Numbered from the stretch's first letter, positions 9,236 to 18,770 are shown. The stretch is DNA of 64,000 nt from Pseudomonas mohnii (GCF_900105115.1 NZ_FNRV01000001.1:620001-684000); one strand, 5' to 3'. The notes: generated by a model not told the origin, from the letters alone. Numbers and translations: made by a program.

Positions 9236-10647
9236 GCAAACCAGCCCTGCAGCCACAACGGGCCATCCTCGCCGACCGCACGATAGGCCCAGCCCTGCTG
9301 GCCGCTACGGGTTTCGATCAGGTAATAGTCGCGGCGTACGTCGTCGCCGTCCCACCAGCCGGACTCGATGCGTTCCGGCCCCATGAGAATGCGCGTCGAG
9401 CCTTCGTGTACCGCCAGGGGTTCTGTCAGCAGCCAGCCTGGCCGTTGCACGCTGGGAAATCCGGCGCAGGGCTGGTGGTCGGCACTGGCCTGCCACGCGC
9501 ACTCGGGTCGGTGATCGGCCTGGAAGCGCAAGCCGTGCACCGCATCGTCCCCCAACCGAGCGCGCAGGCGTTCGCGCAGTTGTTCCCAGGGCAAGGTTTG
9601 CTGTGGGCGATCGTCGAACAGCTCCTGAAACTGCGGAACGAAGCTCGGCAAGTCTTCGGCGCGCAGGCGAAACCCACGCACCGGCGCCTCGACCTGCACT
9701 TGCTCAAGCCGACCTCGCGCCAGTTCGAAGAGCATCGCCGGGTCGCGTTCGGCGCTGAGCAGCCCCACCTTGATCAGCGTGTCCGGCAAGCCGGCGTGTT
9801 CCAGATGCAGGTCGAAGCGTTGCACGCCGCTGTCGCGCCCGCAGAGAAACGCCGACAGGTCGCCGGTCAACCGGCGCAGCGGAAACAGCAAGGCCTGATG
9901 GGATTGCACATCGAAGTTGAGCTCGATACGCACATCGAAGCGGTCCGGCGGCAGATAGAACGCCAGCGGCAAGCGCCGCAAACCGAGCAAGGTGTCCAGG
10001 TGCTTGAGCACCGGGGCCTCGAAGCGCCGCGCCAGGCTGTGTCGAGGCAACGCCTGCACCTGACTCAAGGTGCGCAGGCCCATGCGCGACAATGCGGTGG
10101 CGACGTTGGCCTCCAGCCCGATGCGGTCGACGGGCAATTGCCCGAGGTGATGCCGCAAGGCTTGATCGTCGGGCACCACCAGGCCGTCATGGGCGTTGGC
10201 CAGCATCCGCGCCGCTACCGGGTTGGGCGCGGCGACGATGCGGTGACGGAAACCCAACTCGCCGAGCTCGCTGCGCAAACGCGCCTCGAAGGGCGACCAG
10301 CCACCGAACAGCCCCAGGCTGGACTCGATTTCAAACACCAGAGCGCGCGGGTAATGCACGCTGACCTGGGAACTGAAGCGATAGGCCCAAGCGGCCAGGA
10401 ACTGCTGCCAGTGTTCGATTTCAGCCGTGTCGTACTCGGCCGTGGCAAAACCCTTGCTCAAGGCCTGGGCGGCACTCATGGACTGGCCGGGACGCAAGCC
10501 CAGCGCCCGCGCCGCGCCGTTGACCGTCTGCAACACCCGGCGCTGGGCCGGGCCGGTCAGCAACGCCAGCGGCGCTTCGGGATCGGCGCGCTGACGCAGT
10601 ACCGCGTCCAGCGCCAATTGCGGGAAAAGAATGCAGACCCAGCGCAT
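9232..10647 (-). CDS. imuB: ImuB, inactive Y-family polymerase-like mutasome subunit
   Basis: 471-residue Y-family-like protein that connects the beta clamp, ImuA and DnaE2 in the SOS mutasome. I take the start at 10647 ([15 protein letters not shown]); the frame stays open further upstream but there it only shadows imuA. The N-terminal motif that carries the metal-binding aspartate in active Y polymerases (DxDxFxA) reads LFPQLALDA here, the known lack of catalytic residues in ImuB. The start is 7 bases after the imuA stop. Confidence 0.93.
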   Translation of the reverse strand: MRWVCILFPQLALDAVLRQRADPEAPLALLTGPAQRRVLQTVNGAARALGLRPGQSMSAAQALSKGFATAEYDTAEIEHWQQFLAAWAYRFSSQVSVHYPRALVFEIESSLGLFGGWSPFEARLRSELGELGFRHRIVAAPNPVAARMLANAHDGLVVPDDQALRHHLGQLPVDRIGLEANVATALSRMGLRTLSQVQALPRHSLARRFEAPVLKHLDTLLGLRRLPLAFYLPPDRFDVRIELNFDVQSHQALLFPLRRLTGDLSAFLCGRDSGVQRFDLHLEHAGLPDTLIKVGLLSAERDPAMLFELARGRLEQVQVEAPVRGFRLRAEDLPSFVPQFQELFDDRPQQTLPWEQLRERLRARLGDDAVHGLRFQADHRPECAWQASADHQPCAGFPSVQRPGWLLTEPLAVHEGSTRILMGPERIESGWWDGDDVRRDYYLIETRSGQQGWAYRAVGEDGPLWLQGWFA

Positions 10648-10654
10648 GGCAACC

Positions 10655-11284
10655 TCAATGCCCCACGGCAAAGGCAATCGGCGCCGAACGGGCCTGGCCG
10701 CCCCGGCACTTGAGCACCCGCAATTGCGCAGGCTTGGCATTGTTGGCGGCATCGATGGCGATGCGCAGGGCCGCTGGCGACGGGTTGATCGCTTCACTGA
10801 TCGAGCGATAAGCGAACGCCAGGGTCGAGCCGGTTTCCGCCGCCACCTGCAAGCGGCGCAGCGCACGGTCATCGGCCTTGTGCGGCCAGCACAGCACCGC
10901 GCCGCAACTGCCCGAACGCAGGCATTGTTCCGCCGCCCACAGCGCATCGCGTTCGCTGGCCTGAATGATCGACAACTGGCGCAGATCGACCCCGGCGCTC
11001 TGCCACGCCTGGGGATACGGCACATAGGGCGGCGCCACCAGCACAATGCGCTCGCCCGCCGCCGCCAGCCGCGCCAGTGCCGGCCATACCAGCTGCAATT
11101 CGCCGACACCCTGCCCGGCCAGGAGAATTTCGGTCAGTGCCGCTTCCGGCCAGCCGCCCGTGGGCAACGCTGCATCCAGCGCGGCATGCCCGGTGGGTTG
11201 CGGGCTGACCGCAGGCGGCGCAGGCCGGCCCTTCCAGACCTGGCCGCCATTGAACAGCGTATCCAGCGCAACGACGGCACCCAT
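10655..11284 (-). CDS. imuA: ImuA, SulA/RecA-like SOS mutagenesis protein
   Basis: 209-residue ImuA-type protein (often annotated as SulA-like or translesion polymerase accessory), distantly RecA-like. It lies between lexA2 and imuB; its ATG shares one base with the lexA2 stop (TGATG), which supports translational coupling. TGHAALDAALPTGGWPEAALTE near residues 31-52 is the recognisable RecA-like start of the fold. ImuA works with ImuB and DnaE2 in damage-induced mutagenesis. Confidence 0.92.
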   Translation of the reverse strand: MGAVVALDTLFNGGQVWKGRPAPPAVSPQPTGHAALDAALPTGGWPEAALTEILLAGQGVGELQLVWPALARLAAAGERIVLVAPPYVPYPQAWQSAGVDLRQLSIIQASERDALWAAEQCLRSGSCGAVLCWPHKADDRALRRLQVAAETGSTLAFAYRSISEAINPSPAALRIAIDAANNAKPAQLRVLKCRGGQARSAPIAFAVGH

Positions 11285-11892
11285 CAGCCTTGCCTCACCA
11301 GACCGCAGAACACCCCTTCGATGGCCAGGTCCCGGTCGGCTTCGACGATGATCGGCTGATAGGCCGGGTTGCGCGGCAACAGGCGAACCCTGTCGCCGAC
11401 CCGTTCGAAGCGCTTGATGGTGACTTCGCCGTCCAGGCGCGCCACGACGATCTGGCCGTTGAGCGCCTCGGGGTTGCGGTGCACGCCCACCAGATCGCCG
11501 TCGAGAATGCCGTCTTCGATCATCGAGTCACCGCGGACCCGCAGCATGTAGTCAGGCACGCGGGAGAAGATCGATGGATCGAGCAGCAAGCGGCTATGGA
11601 TTTCGGCATCGGCCCCGATCGGCGCACCGGCCGCCACCCGGCCGAGCACCGGGATGTCCAGCAGTTCGGGACGCGGTGGCTGCCCGAGCAGGCGAATGCC
11701 ACGGGCCTGATGCGGGTTGACCTCGATAAACCCGGCGTCGGTGAGCGCCAGCACATGCTTGCGCGCCACGCTGCGGGAGGCGAAACCGAACGCCTCGCTG
11801 ATCTCGGCGAGGCTCGGGGACTGACCGTGTTCGGCGATGCGTTCGCGGATGAAGGTCAGGATGGCGGTACGGCGGGGAGTTAAAGTCGTCAT
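11284..11892 (-). CDS. lexA: LexA2 SOS repressor
   Basis: 202-residue LexA-family repressor from the ATG at 11892. The N-terminal winged helix includes TPRRTAILTFIRERIAEHG and a recognition helix in SLAEISEAFGF. The autocleavage site AAGA lies near residue 87-90, the catalytic serine in GDSM near 123 and the lysine in TIKRF near 160. An in-frame ATG at 11901 is possible; both lie at or inside the operator. As first gene of the imu cassette it is most likely the second LexA of Pseudomonas, with a different operator from LexA1. Confidence 0.92.
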   Translation of the reverse strand: MTTLTPRRTAILTFIRERIAEHGQSPSLAEISEAFGFASRSVARKHVLALTDAGFIEVNPHQARGIRLLGQPPRPELLDIPVLGRVAAGAPIGADAEIHSRLLLDPSIFSRVPDYMLRVRGDSMIEDGILDGDLVGVHRNPEALNGQIVVARLDGEVTIKRFERVGDRVRLLPRNPAYQPIIVEADRDLAIEGVFCGLVRQG

Positions 11893-11893
11893 G

Positions 11894-11909
11894 GAGTACA
11901 TTTGTACTC
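11894..11909 (-). promoter_or_regulatory. LexA2-type operator at the imu cassette head
   Basis: Near-perfect palindrome GAGTACATTTGTACTC, with arms GAGTAC/GTACTC and a 4-base spacer, directly before the lexA2 start codon. Its GTAC-N4-GTAC core resembles the GTAC-N4-GTGC box known for Pseudomonas LexA2 rather than the CTG-N10-CAG box of LexA1. Binding here would block transcription and the start codon region together. Confidence 0.85.
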
Positions 11910-11935
11910 TTTTCGGATTTTTCTTACAAGGACTT

Positions 11936-12053
11936 CTGTAGGAGCAGCCGGTCGACGCTCGATTGCTCGCGAAAAACCCGAGGCCGTCACGGGGTATCGG
12001 CACCCCGCGTTATCGTTGACGACCATCGCGAGCAGGCTCGCTCCTACAGGGGG
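11936..12053. repeat. REPIN overlapping the 3' end of a LysR gene
   Basis: Degenerate REP copy at 11936-11975 and a canonical inverted copy (CATCGCGAGCAGGCTCGCTC...) at 12024-12053. The canonical copy runs into the last codons and stop of the LysR gene, so the repeat supplies part of that gene's C terminus. Confidence 0.8.
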
Positions 12054-12955
12054 GCAGCCAGATACGCGGTGATGTAATCGATAAACGCCAGCACTTTGGC
12101 CGTGGCCCGCCGATGGCTGGGGTACACCGCCAGTATGTGCGGGCCAAAGCTGTCCGGGTCGATGTCGTAGTCGGCCATCACCTGCACAAGCCGCCCGTCA
12201 GCCAGGTACGGCGCGGCACTCCACAGCGGTGCGTGCAACAGACCGCGTCCGGCCAGGGCATTGGCCAGCAACAGATCGTAATTGTCGCTGCGCAAGCGTG
12301 GTGTCCGGGGCTGCGGCAGGCTCAGGCGCTGGCCGTCGCGCTCGACCCACCAGAATTCACGGCTGAGCAATGGGTGGCAATACAACAACCATTCGTGCTG
12401 ATCAAGGGTTTGCGGGGTGACCGGCAGCCCCTTGCGCGCCAGGTACTGCGGGCTACCACACAACGCCAGGCGATTGCTGCCGACCACGCGGGCGATCAAC
12501 CCCGGCAAGTCGTCATGCCCTTCGCGCAACGCCAGGTCGTAGCCGCTTTCGAGCAAATTAACGAACGCATCGCACAGGTCCACTTGCAGGTCGATCTGCG
12601 GGTATTGCTCAAGAAAACCGCCCACTACCTGGTCGAGAAAAGCCTGCCCATAGGCCAGCGGCGCGGTGACTTTCAGACTGCCGCGCAAGCCATGCTGCAA
12701 CTGCTCGATCTCCTCCCCCGCCTCGTCCAGCCGCTGCAAGACCTGACGCGCGGTTTCCAGGTAAAGCCGTCCGGATTCCGTGAGCGAAATCCGCCGGGTG
12801 CTGCGCTCGAACAAACGCGCCCCCAGCTCCGCCTCCAGGTGATTGACCGCTTTGGTCAGGGCCGATGGGGTCTTGCCCAACTGCTCGGCGGCGCGACTGA
12901 AACTGCCCAGTTGCGCGGTGACCACGAACATTTTCAAAGCACCCAACTTGTCCAT
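12044..12955 (-). CDS. LysR-family transcriptional regulator
   Basis: 303-residue LysR-type regulator. I start it at 12955 (MDKLGALKMFVVTAQLGSFS), the standard N terminus of the family; the longer open frame upstream runs into the opposite gene. The winged helix-turn-helix covers residues 1-60 and the remainder is the effector-binding domain. It is divergent from the YtcJ-like amidohydrolase, 103 bases apart, and is its probable regulator. Its final codons and TAG lie inside a REP element. Confidence 0.9.
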   Translation of the reverse strand: MDKLGALKMFVVTAQLGSFSRAAEQLGKTPSALTKAVNHLEAELGARLFERSTRRISLTESGRLYLETARQVLQRLDEAGEEIEQLQHGLRGSLKVTAPLAYGQAFLDQVVGGFLEQYPQIDLQVDLCDAFVNLLESGYDLALREGHDDLPGLIARVVGSNRLALCGSPQYLARKGLPVTPQTLDQHEWLLYCHPLLSREFWWVERDGQRLSLPQPRTPRLRSDNYDLLLANALAGRGLLHAPLWSAAPYLADGRLVQVMADYDIDPDSFGPHILAVYPSHRRATAKVLAFIDYITAYLAAPL

Positions 12956-13058
12956 TCTTTTTCCATTCAGGCAAAAATGTTTTTCGTGAGTGAGGCGTTC
13001 TGCCGACGCCGGCAAGCCACTAATCTGGCCATCAGACGCAATAACAAGGAAACATTCA

Positions 13059-14801
13059 ATGAAAAGATTCATCCCGAATCTACTGATGGCGGCCATGAGT
13101 TTTGCCTCGTTGGAAGCCATGGCGGCGACTGATCTGGTGTTGTTCAACGGCAAGATTTTCACCGCCGACCGTAACCAGCCCAAGGTTCAGGCCCTGGCCG
13201 TGCAGGACGGCAAAGTGCTGCAAGTGGGCAGCGATGCGCAGATCAAGGCCTTGATCGACTCAGGGACACAAGTCATCGACCTGGCTGGCAAGACCCTGAT
13301 GCCCGGCCTGATTGATAGCCATTCCCACGCGATTTTCGGCGGCCTGGAAATGGTCGCGGCCAACATGGAAGACGAGGTGGTCGAGCTCGACGAACTGGAA
13401 AAACGCCTGCGTGGCTGGCGTGACGACGGCAAGGCCCGGCATGGCGATGTCCTGACCGTGGCCGGCATGAGCTCCGCTTACTGGGCGCAGGCCGAAGCAC
13501 TGGGCAAGACATTCAACAGCGGCGAATGGGCTGACGTGCCCGTGGTGTTTACCGGCAGCGATCACCACACGGCCTGGGCCAACAATGTGATGCTCAAGCG
13601 CGCCGGAGTGGATGCAACGCTACTGAAAAACCTGCCGGACGCCGAGAAAGGCACCATTGGCAAACTCGCCGATGGCAGCCCCAACGGATTTCTGGTGGAC
13701 GCCGGTTGGGACCGGGTGGCCTCGAAGATGCCGTCGCCGAGTGCCGCCGACATGCTCAAGGCGGCGCAAACCGCCGTGAGCTACAACAACAGCCTCGGCA
13801 TCACAGCGTGGATGGACCCCGCCGCCAACGCCGCGCCCGGCGAGCCGATATTCGCCCTCAAGCCCACGGAGCAAACCGTCGGCGTGCTGCCGGTGTACAA
13901 GGCCCTGTCCGAAAGCGGCGGCATGACCGCCCACGTCGCGGCGCTGCTGGTGGCCAACGGCAAAAGCGTTCCGGCCGATCTCGACACCCTGGACAAGGTC
14001 CGCCAGCAGTTCCAGGGCATTCCCAACTTGACGCTGCCCGGCATCAAGATCTTCGCCGACGGCGTAATCGAGTACCCGGCGCAGAGCGCGGCGATGATCG
14101 ACCCTTACACCAACTCGCACAAACCGGGCGAACTGCTGATCGATCCCAAGCACTTCGGCGAGCTGGTCAGCGCCATCGATCAACGGGGCTGGCTGGTGCA
14201 CATCCACGCCATTGGCGACCGCGCGGTACGCGAATCGCTGAACGGCATCGCCCAAGCGCGCAAAGACCGCCAGAGCGGTGTGACCCACTCGATCACGCAC
14301 TTGCAGATCGTCAATCCGAAAGAGTTCGCTCGCTTCAAACCGCTCGATGTCATCGCGTCCATGCAACTGCTGTGGGCCAGTGCCGACGACTACACCACGG
14401 ACATGATCAAGCCTTACGTCAGTGCCCTGGCGTTCCGTTACCAGTACCCGGCGCACTCCTTGCTCAAGCAAGGCGCAACCATCGCCGGGGCCAGCGACTG
14501 GTCGGTGTCGTCGCCCAATCCGTGGAACGCCATGGCCCAGGCCATGACCCGGGTCGGTCCATTGGGCGTGCTCAACGCCGATGAACGCATCGACCGCGAA
14601 ACCATGTTCTACGCCTATACCCTCAACGCCGCCCGCACCATTGGCCTGGACAAACAGATCGGTTCCTTGACCGCTGGCAAACAGGCCGACTTCATCGTGG
14701 TCGACCGCGATGTGTTCAGCGTCGACGAAAAAGCCCTGCATGACACCCAAGTGCTGCAAACCTGGTTCGCCGGTCGTCAGGTCTACGCACCAACCCTCTA
14801 A
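13059..14801 (+). CDS. Exported YtcJ-like amidohydrolase
   Basis: 580-residue amidohydrolase of the YtcJ/AepA-like group (amidohydrolase 3 domain). I choose the ATG at 13059 because an AAGGAAA ribosome site precedes it and the protein then starts with an export signal (MKRFIPNLLMAAMSFAS, cleavage after EAMA). The HxH motif reads GLIDSHSHAIFGG near residue 83, HIHAIGDRAV lies near 382 and ASDWSVSS near 480. Known family members hydrolyse amides and related small molecules; the substrate here is unknown. The outer-membrane porin-like gene downstream may help supply substrate. Confidence 0.86.
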   Translation: MKRFIPNLLMAAMSFASLEAMAATDLVLFNGKIFTADRNQPKVQALAVQDGKVLQVGSDAQIKALIDSGTQVIDLAGKTLMPGLIDSHSHAIFGGLEMVAANMEDEVVELDELEKRLRGWRDDGKARHGDVLTVAGMSSAYWAQAEALGKTFNSGEWADVPVVFTGSDHHTAWANNVMLKRAGVDATLLKNLPDAEKGTIGKLADGSPNGFLVDAGWDRVASKMPSPSAADMLKAAQTAVSYNNSLGITAWMDPAANAAPGEPIFALKPTEQTVGVLPVYKALSESGGMTAHVAALLVANGKSVPADLDTLDKVRQQFQGIPNLTLPGIKIFADGVIEYPAQSAAMIDPYTNSHKPGELLIDPKHFGELVSAIDQRGWLVHIHAIGDRAVRESLNGIAQARKDRQSGVTHSITHLQIVNPKEFARFKPLDVIASMQLLWASADDYTTDMIKPYVSALAFRYQYPAHSLLKQGATIAGASDWSVSSPNPWNAMAQAMTRVGPLGVLNADERIDRETMFYAYTLNAARTIGLDKQIGSLTAGKQADFIVVDRDVFSVDEKALHDTQVLQTWFAGRQVYAPTL

Positions 14802-14909
14802 GAAAAACAGCAACCCCTCCGCTGCCCGACTCCGTGTTTCTCAACACGGGGCCAGGCGCAGCCATGTCCGACTTCTGCCTATAACAATCACAATAGCGGG
14901 ACGTACCCC

Positions 14910-15647
14910 ATGAAAGCTTTCACCCTGTTCGCCCTCGGCTCCTTGAGTGTGCTGCCTTTAAGCAGCCAGGCCGTGCCTTTGAATGATGATTTCTCGTTGC
15001 TGCTGGACGTCAACCTGGCCAGCGACTACCGCAGCCGTGGCATCTCGCAAACCCAGAACGACCCGGCCCTGCAAGCCGGCGCGACCCTGACCCACAGCAG
15101 TGGCCTGTACCTGGGCGCGTGGAGTTCCAACGTTGATTTTGGCGGCGGCCTGAAGACCCGACAGGAGGTCGATTACTACGCCGGTTGGCTGTGGCAAGCC
15201 ACCGATGCGGTCAATCTCGACCTTGGTTATCTCAAATACAGTTACCCGAAAGAGAGCCAGTTCAATCAGAGCGAGGTCTACGGCATTCTCAGCGTTTATG
15301 GGGTGAAGCTCGGTGCCTATTACTCCGACGATGCACCGGGCATCGACAGCCAGCAGAACTCGCTCTACACCTACGTCGGTTATGAAACCGAGTTGCCCTA
15401 TGGCACCGGCCTGAAACTGCGCTACGGCAACATGGACTTCAAAGACCCGCACCTGTATTCGAACTCGGGTGAAGCCGAAGATTCGTACCGGGAGTGGGAA
15501 GTCCGACTGACCCATGAACTGGCCGGCGTAACGCTGGGCCTGAGCTACGTCGACACCAACCTGTCGAAGAGCCAGTGCGCCAGCAACTGGGGCTTCGATG
15601 ACGTGTGCAGCGCGACGGTAGTGGCGAGCGTCAGCAAGTCTTTCTGA
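14910..15647 (+). CDS. TorF-family putative outer-membrane porin
   Basis: 245-residue outer-membrane beta-barrel protein of the TorF/TIGR02001 family. It has a signal peptide (MKAFTLFALGSLSVLPLSSQA) and then alternating strands opening with DVNLASDYRSRGISQTQ, the family signature. The terminal phenylalanine (SVSKSF) fits insertion by the BAM complex. It lies 108 bases after the exported amidohydrolase on the same strand, so both may serve uptake or processing of one compound in the periplasm. Confidence 0.86.
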   Translation: MKAFTLFALGSLSVLPLSSQAVPLNDDFSLLLDVNLASDYRSRGISQTQNDPALQAGATLTHSSGLYLGAWSSNVDFGGGLKTRQEVDYYAGWLWQATDAVNLDLGYLKYSYPKESQFNQSEVYGILSVYGVKLGAYYSDDAPGIDSQQNSLYTYVGYETELPYGTGLKLRYGNMDFKDPHLYSNSGEAEDSYREWEVRLTHELAGVTLGLSYVDTNLSKSQCASNWGFDDVCSATVVASVSKSF

Positions 15648-15710
15648 GTTCGCCGTTTGCCGGTTTGTTGGTGATTGGGTCTTTGGAATTTTTGAGCGTT
15701 TTAGATTGCC

Positions 15711-15780
15711 TTCGCTGGCAAGCCCGCTCCTACAGATGACTAATACGATGATCATTTGTAGGCGCTGGCCTGCCAGCGAA
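15711..15780. repeat. REPIN between convergent genes
   Basis: Inverted pair TTCGCTGGCAAGCCCGCTCC (15711) and TAGGCGCTGGCCTGCCAGCG (ending near 15780), in the gap between the porin gene and the convergent DUF971 gene. Confidence 0.85.
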
Positions 15781-15793
15781 AGCGGTATTCCAT

Positions 15794-16072
15794 TCACCGA
15801 CCAAGCCCGGCCAGTAACGCCCACGGATAAATCCCCCGCTCATGCCCATCACTGAACACCAATTGCAGGCCATATCCTTGCGAATTCACTTCGATCACCT
15901 GAACCCGTCCATCAACCATCGGCGGCGTCCCGCGCAATCGGAATGCCCGGCATTGAGAACACGGGCATTGCCGACGCAACTCGACATGGTCAAGTAACTG
16001 TTCGCGACCATCCGGCCAGTTCAAGCGTAATTGTTGTTTGCTTCGGGAGTTGCCGATGGCCAGCGGGTTCAT
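15794..16072 (-). CDS. DUF971 domain protein
   Basis: 92-residue protein consisting of a single DUF971 domain (the N-terminal domain also found in gamma-butyrobetaine hydroxylases). The CPCSQCRAF segment near residues 36-44 gives a cysteine cluster that could bind a metal, and the end holds FSDGHERGIYPW. DUF971 proteins often lie near iron-sulfur or Mrp-type genes. Here it is the last gene of the ABC importer operon, overlapping the HEAT-repeat gene by 4 bases, and follows an iron-sulfur/flavin pair further upstream. Confidence 0.88.
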   Translation of the reverse strand: MNPLAIGNSRSKQQLRLNWPDGREQLLDHVELRRQCPCSQCRAFRLRGTPPMVDGRVQVIEVNSQGYGLQLVFSDGHERGIYPWALLAGLGR

Positions 16073-17031
16073 TGCAGTTGACTCAGGGCAATGCGCACCG
16101 CCTTGCGCACTTCCGGGTCGCCGTCGTCCTGGGCGGCCAACAGCGGCGCGATGGCACCCCGCTCGTTCAACTCGCCCAGGGCCAGTGCGGCTTCCTTGCG
16201 CAGATTGCTGATGCGGTGGCCGAGGGTTTCGATCAGCGCATCGAGGGCCGGGGCATACCGTAAACGCCCAAGGCTGCGGGTGGCGCGCAGGCGCACTTGC
16301 CAGTAATCGTCGCCCAAGGCTTCGACCAGCGCGGCACCGGCGTCGGCGTGCCCGACCTTGCCCAGCGTGGTGGCGGCCTCTTCGCGCACTTGCCAGGCCT
16401 GGTCCTGCAGCGCCTGGCGCAGGGCTGGCAGCACCTGTGCGTCTGACGCCAGCCCCAACGCCCCGGTGGCGGCGCGACGGACTTCGGTGTCCGGGTCATC
16501 ACTGGCCAGCCGTGCCAGGGCCGGCAAGGCATCGAGCTGCTTGAGCCAGCCCAGCACGCCGACCGCTTCACGGCGGACGTTGGCGTCGTGATCGTCCAGC
16601 GCCAGCAAGGCCGCCGGGGCGGCCTGTGGAAAGCGCAACTCGCGCAAGGCCCTGAATGCGGCGATGCGCACGCCGATGTCGGCATGCCCGGTCCACGGCA
16701 GAATCACCCTGCCGGCCGCTTCGCTTTTGAGCAGGCTGAGGCTTTGCGCGGCGGCGGCCTGTACCGCTGGCGAGTGATCGGTCAGGGCCTGGCACAGCGC
16801 CTCGACCACGGGTTCGTCCTCCCAGGCTTCGAGCAAGCGCGCGGCTTCGGCGCGAACCTCCTCGGCCGGGTCGTGCGCCAGACGATCGACCAGCCACAGC
16901 AGGCCATCGGGCTCTTCCAGGTCAGCCAGGTCGATCAGGGCGATGCGGCGCACGCCGGCGTCCTCATCGGTCAGGCGTGGTTGCAGGGCGAGAATGTCGT
17001 CGTTGTCGGTTACATCAAAGAGTGAGGTCAT
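16069..17031 (-). CDS. HEAT-repeat protein
   Basis: 320-residue all-helical protein made of about nine HEAT-like repeats of some 31 residues (recurring patterns such as DPDTEVRRAATGALG, QAWQVREEAATTLG and DYWQVRLRATRSLG). Such scaffolds hold partner proteins; related repeats occur in phycobilin lyases and QueG tails. There is no signal peptide and no membrane segment. It overlaps the ATPase gene upstream and the DUF971 gene downstream by 4 bases each, so it is produced with the importer. Function unknown; an assembly or maturation scaffold for the flavin/iron-sulfur pair is a guess. Confidence 0.88.
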   Translation of the reverse strand: MTSLFDVTDNDDILALQPRLTDEDAGVRRIALIDLADLEEPDGLLWLVDRLAHDPAEEVRAEAARLLEAWEDEPVVEALCQALTDHSPAVQAAAAQSLSLLKSEAAGRVILPWTGHADIGVRIAAFRALRELRFPQAAPAALLALDDHDANVRREAVGVLGWLKQLDALPALARLASDDPDTEVRRAATGALGLASDAQVLPALRQALQDQAWQVREEAATTLGKVGHADAGAALVEALGDDYWQVRLRATRSLGRLRYAPALDALIETLGHRISNLRKEAALALGELNERGAIAPLLAAQDDGDPEVRKAVRIALSQLQ

Positions 17032-17876
17032 AGGGCAAATCGCGGCAGTTTGTTTTCAGGAGGAAGTCCGAGAGGGTTCAGGCGCGGTAGCTGCCGACCG
17101 TCTTCGTGACGCAGAAGCTCGAGGCAGTGACGCTTCAAGCGCGAGAATGCGTGGCTCGTCACCAGCTCGGTGGTGCGTGGTCGCGGGAAGTCCAGGTGCA
17201 GGTCTTCGATGATCCGGCCGGGGCGCGAACTCATCACCAGCAAGCGATCAGCGAGGAACAGCGCTTCGTCGATATCGTGGGTCACGAACACCACGGTGGT
17301 GCGAATCCGTGTCCAGATGTCCAGTAACAGTTCCTGCATGTTCAAGCGGGTCAGGGCGTCGAGGGCACCGAAGGGTTCGTCCATCAGCAACAACCGCGGA
17401 CGATTGACCAGCACCCGGGCGATTTCCACCCGCTGCTGCATGCCGCCGGACAGTTGATCCGGCCAGCGCTCGGCAAAGCCTTCGAGACCCACCAGGGCGA
17501 GGATTTCATCGGCGGCCCGGTGCCGTTCGGCTTTACCGATGCCGCGCATTTTCAGGCCGAAGGCGACGTTGTCGCGCACTGTGCGCCAAGGGAACAGCGT
17601 GTGCTGCTGGAACACCATGCCGCGCTGCGGCGACGGGCCAGACACCGGCGCGCCGTCGACATTGAGGACGCCGGTGCGCGGCTGCAAGTGACCGGCCAGC
17701 GCACCGAGCAAGGTGGATTTTCCGCAACCGGAGGGCCCGAGGATGCACACGAACTGTCCCGGTTCAATCTGGCAATCGAGCCCCTGCACCGCTTCAAAAG
17801 CAGCGCGGCCCTCGCCCAGGCTGATCGACAGGGCGCGAATATCGATGCGCCCTTCCGGATGTTGAAAAACGCTCAT
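17028..17876 (-). CDS. ABC transporter ATP-binding protein, NitT/TauT type
   Basis: 282-residue ATPase of the nitrate/sulfonate/taurine importer family (TauB/SsuB-like). Walker A is GPSGCGKSTL near residue 47, the signature LSGGMQQRVEIAR near 142, Walker B LLLMDEPFGALD near 162 and the H-loop VFVTHDIDEAL near 195. It starts in a TGATG overlap with the permease stop and ends overlapping the HEAT gene. A 40-residue C-terminal tail beyond the ATPase core is ordinary for the family. Confidence 0.93.
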   Translation of the reverse strand: MSVFQHPEGRIDIRALSISLGEGRAAFEAVQGLDCQIEPGQFVCILGPSGCGKSTLLGALAGHLQPRTGVLNVDGAPVSGPSPQRGMVFQQHTLFPWRTVRDNVAFGLKMRGIGKAERHRAADEILALVGLEGFAERWPDQLSGGMQQRVEIARVLVNRPRLLLMDEPFGALDALTRLNMQELLLDIWTRIRTTVVFVTHDIDEALFLADRLLVMSSRPGRIIEDLHLDFPRPRTTELVTSHAFSRLKRHCLELLRHEDGRQLPRLNPLGLPPENKLPRFAL

Positions 17877-18658
17877 CAGGCTTTTCCTCGTGGTCGATGC
17901 CAAGGCGTGAACAGTCCGCCGAGGCGCTTGATCAACAGGCTGCTGCCCATCCCGAGCACCCCGATCAGCAACATGCCGACCACGATGTCGGCATAGTTCT
18001 GGATGGTGTAGGACTCCCAGGTGTAATAGCCGATGCCGTACTGGCCGGAGATCATCTCGGCGGTCACCAGGCAAAACCACGAGGTGCCCATGCCGATGGC
18101 CAGGCCGGTGATGATGCTTGGCGCAGCCCCCGGCAGAATCACTTCCAGCAGAATCGCCCGCCGCCCTGCCCCGAGGCTTTTCGCCGAGGCAATCAACCGC
18201 GGATCGACACCTTCGACGCCGTGCACGGTGTTGAGCAGGATCGGAAACAACGCGCCGGTGAAGGTGATGAAGACCATCGACAGTTCTGACGAGGGGAACA
18301 TCAGGATCGCCAGGGGAATCCAGGCCACGGCCGGTATCGGGCGCAGTACCTCCAGCGGCGGCAGCAACAGGTCTTCGGCCCATTTCGAACGGCCGATGGC
18401 CAAGCCCAGGGCGACCCCGATGACCAATGCCGCGAGGTAACCGGCGAACACCCGGCCGAGGCTGCTGCTCAAATGCCGGGCCAATTTGCCGGAGTCACCG
18501 AGACCGAAGGCGGCCTGGATCACGGCCAGCGGTGTTGGCACATTGGCGAACGTCACCAGGCCGAGGTTCCAATGGTGGCTGGCGGCGAGTTGCCAGAACA
18601 GCAGGCAGAGCAGCAAGGATGCGGCCCGGGGGGGCCAGCGATTAAACGGTCCGTTCAC
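17876..18658 (-). CDS. ABC transporter permease, NitT/TauT type
   Basis: 260-residue inner-membrane permease (TauC/SsuC-like) with about six hydrophobic segments and an EAA-type loop (ASAKSLGAGRRAILLEVILPGA, residues about 162-183). I choose the GTG at 18658 because GAGAGG stands 7 bases before it; a TTG at 18673 is the alternative. Its stop shares one base with the ATPase start. A REPIN separates it from the binding-protein gene upstream. Confidence 0.9.
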   Translation of the reverse strand: MNGPFNRWPPRAASLLLCLLFWQLAASHHWNLGLVTFANVPTPLAVIQAAFGLGDSGKLARHLSSSLGRVFAGYLAALVIGVALGLAIGRSKWAEDLLLPPLEVLRPIPAVAWIPLAILMFPSSELSMVFITFTGALFPILLNTVHGVEGVDPRLIASAKSLGAGRRAILLEVILPGAAPSIITGLAIGMGTSWFCLVTAEMISGQYGIGYYTWESYTIQNYADIVVGMLLIGVLGMGSSLLIKRLGGLFTPWHRPRGKA

Positions 18659-18681
18659 AATTGTTCCTCTCAACCGAATCC

Positions 18682-18770
18682 CTTTAGGAGCGAGCCTGCT
18701 CGCGATGATGTGTCAGTCGACATCTCTTTGGCTGACACCCCATCGCGAGCAGGCTCGCTCCTACAGGGGG
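18682..18770. repeat. REPIN inside an ABC importer operon
   Basis: Inverted REP pair (TAGGAGCGAGCCTGCTCGCG at 18685 and its complement ending near 18766) between the binding-protein stop and the permease start. It contains a further inner palindrome, TGTCAG...CTGACA. A hairpin here could let the binding protein be made in excess over the membrane subunits. Confidence 0.9.

Noticed and set aside
10648..11109. Upstream extension of the imuB frame
   Set aside because: This part overlaps imuA in another frame and is Arg/Cys-rich; the family N terminus MRWVCILF begins at 10647.
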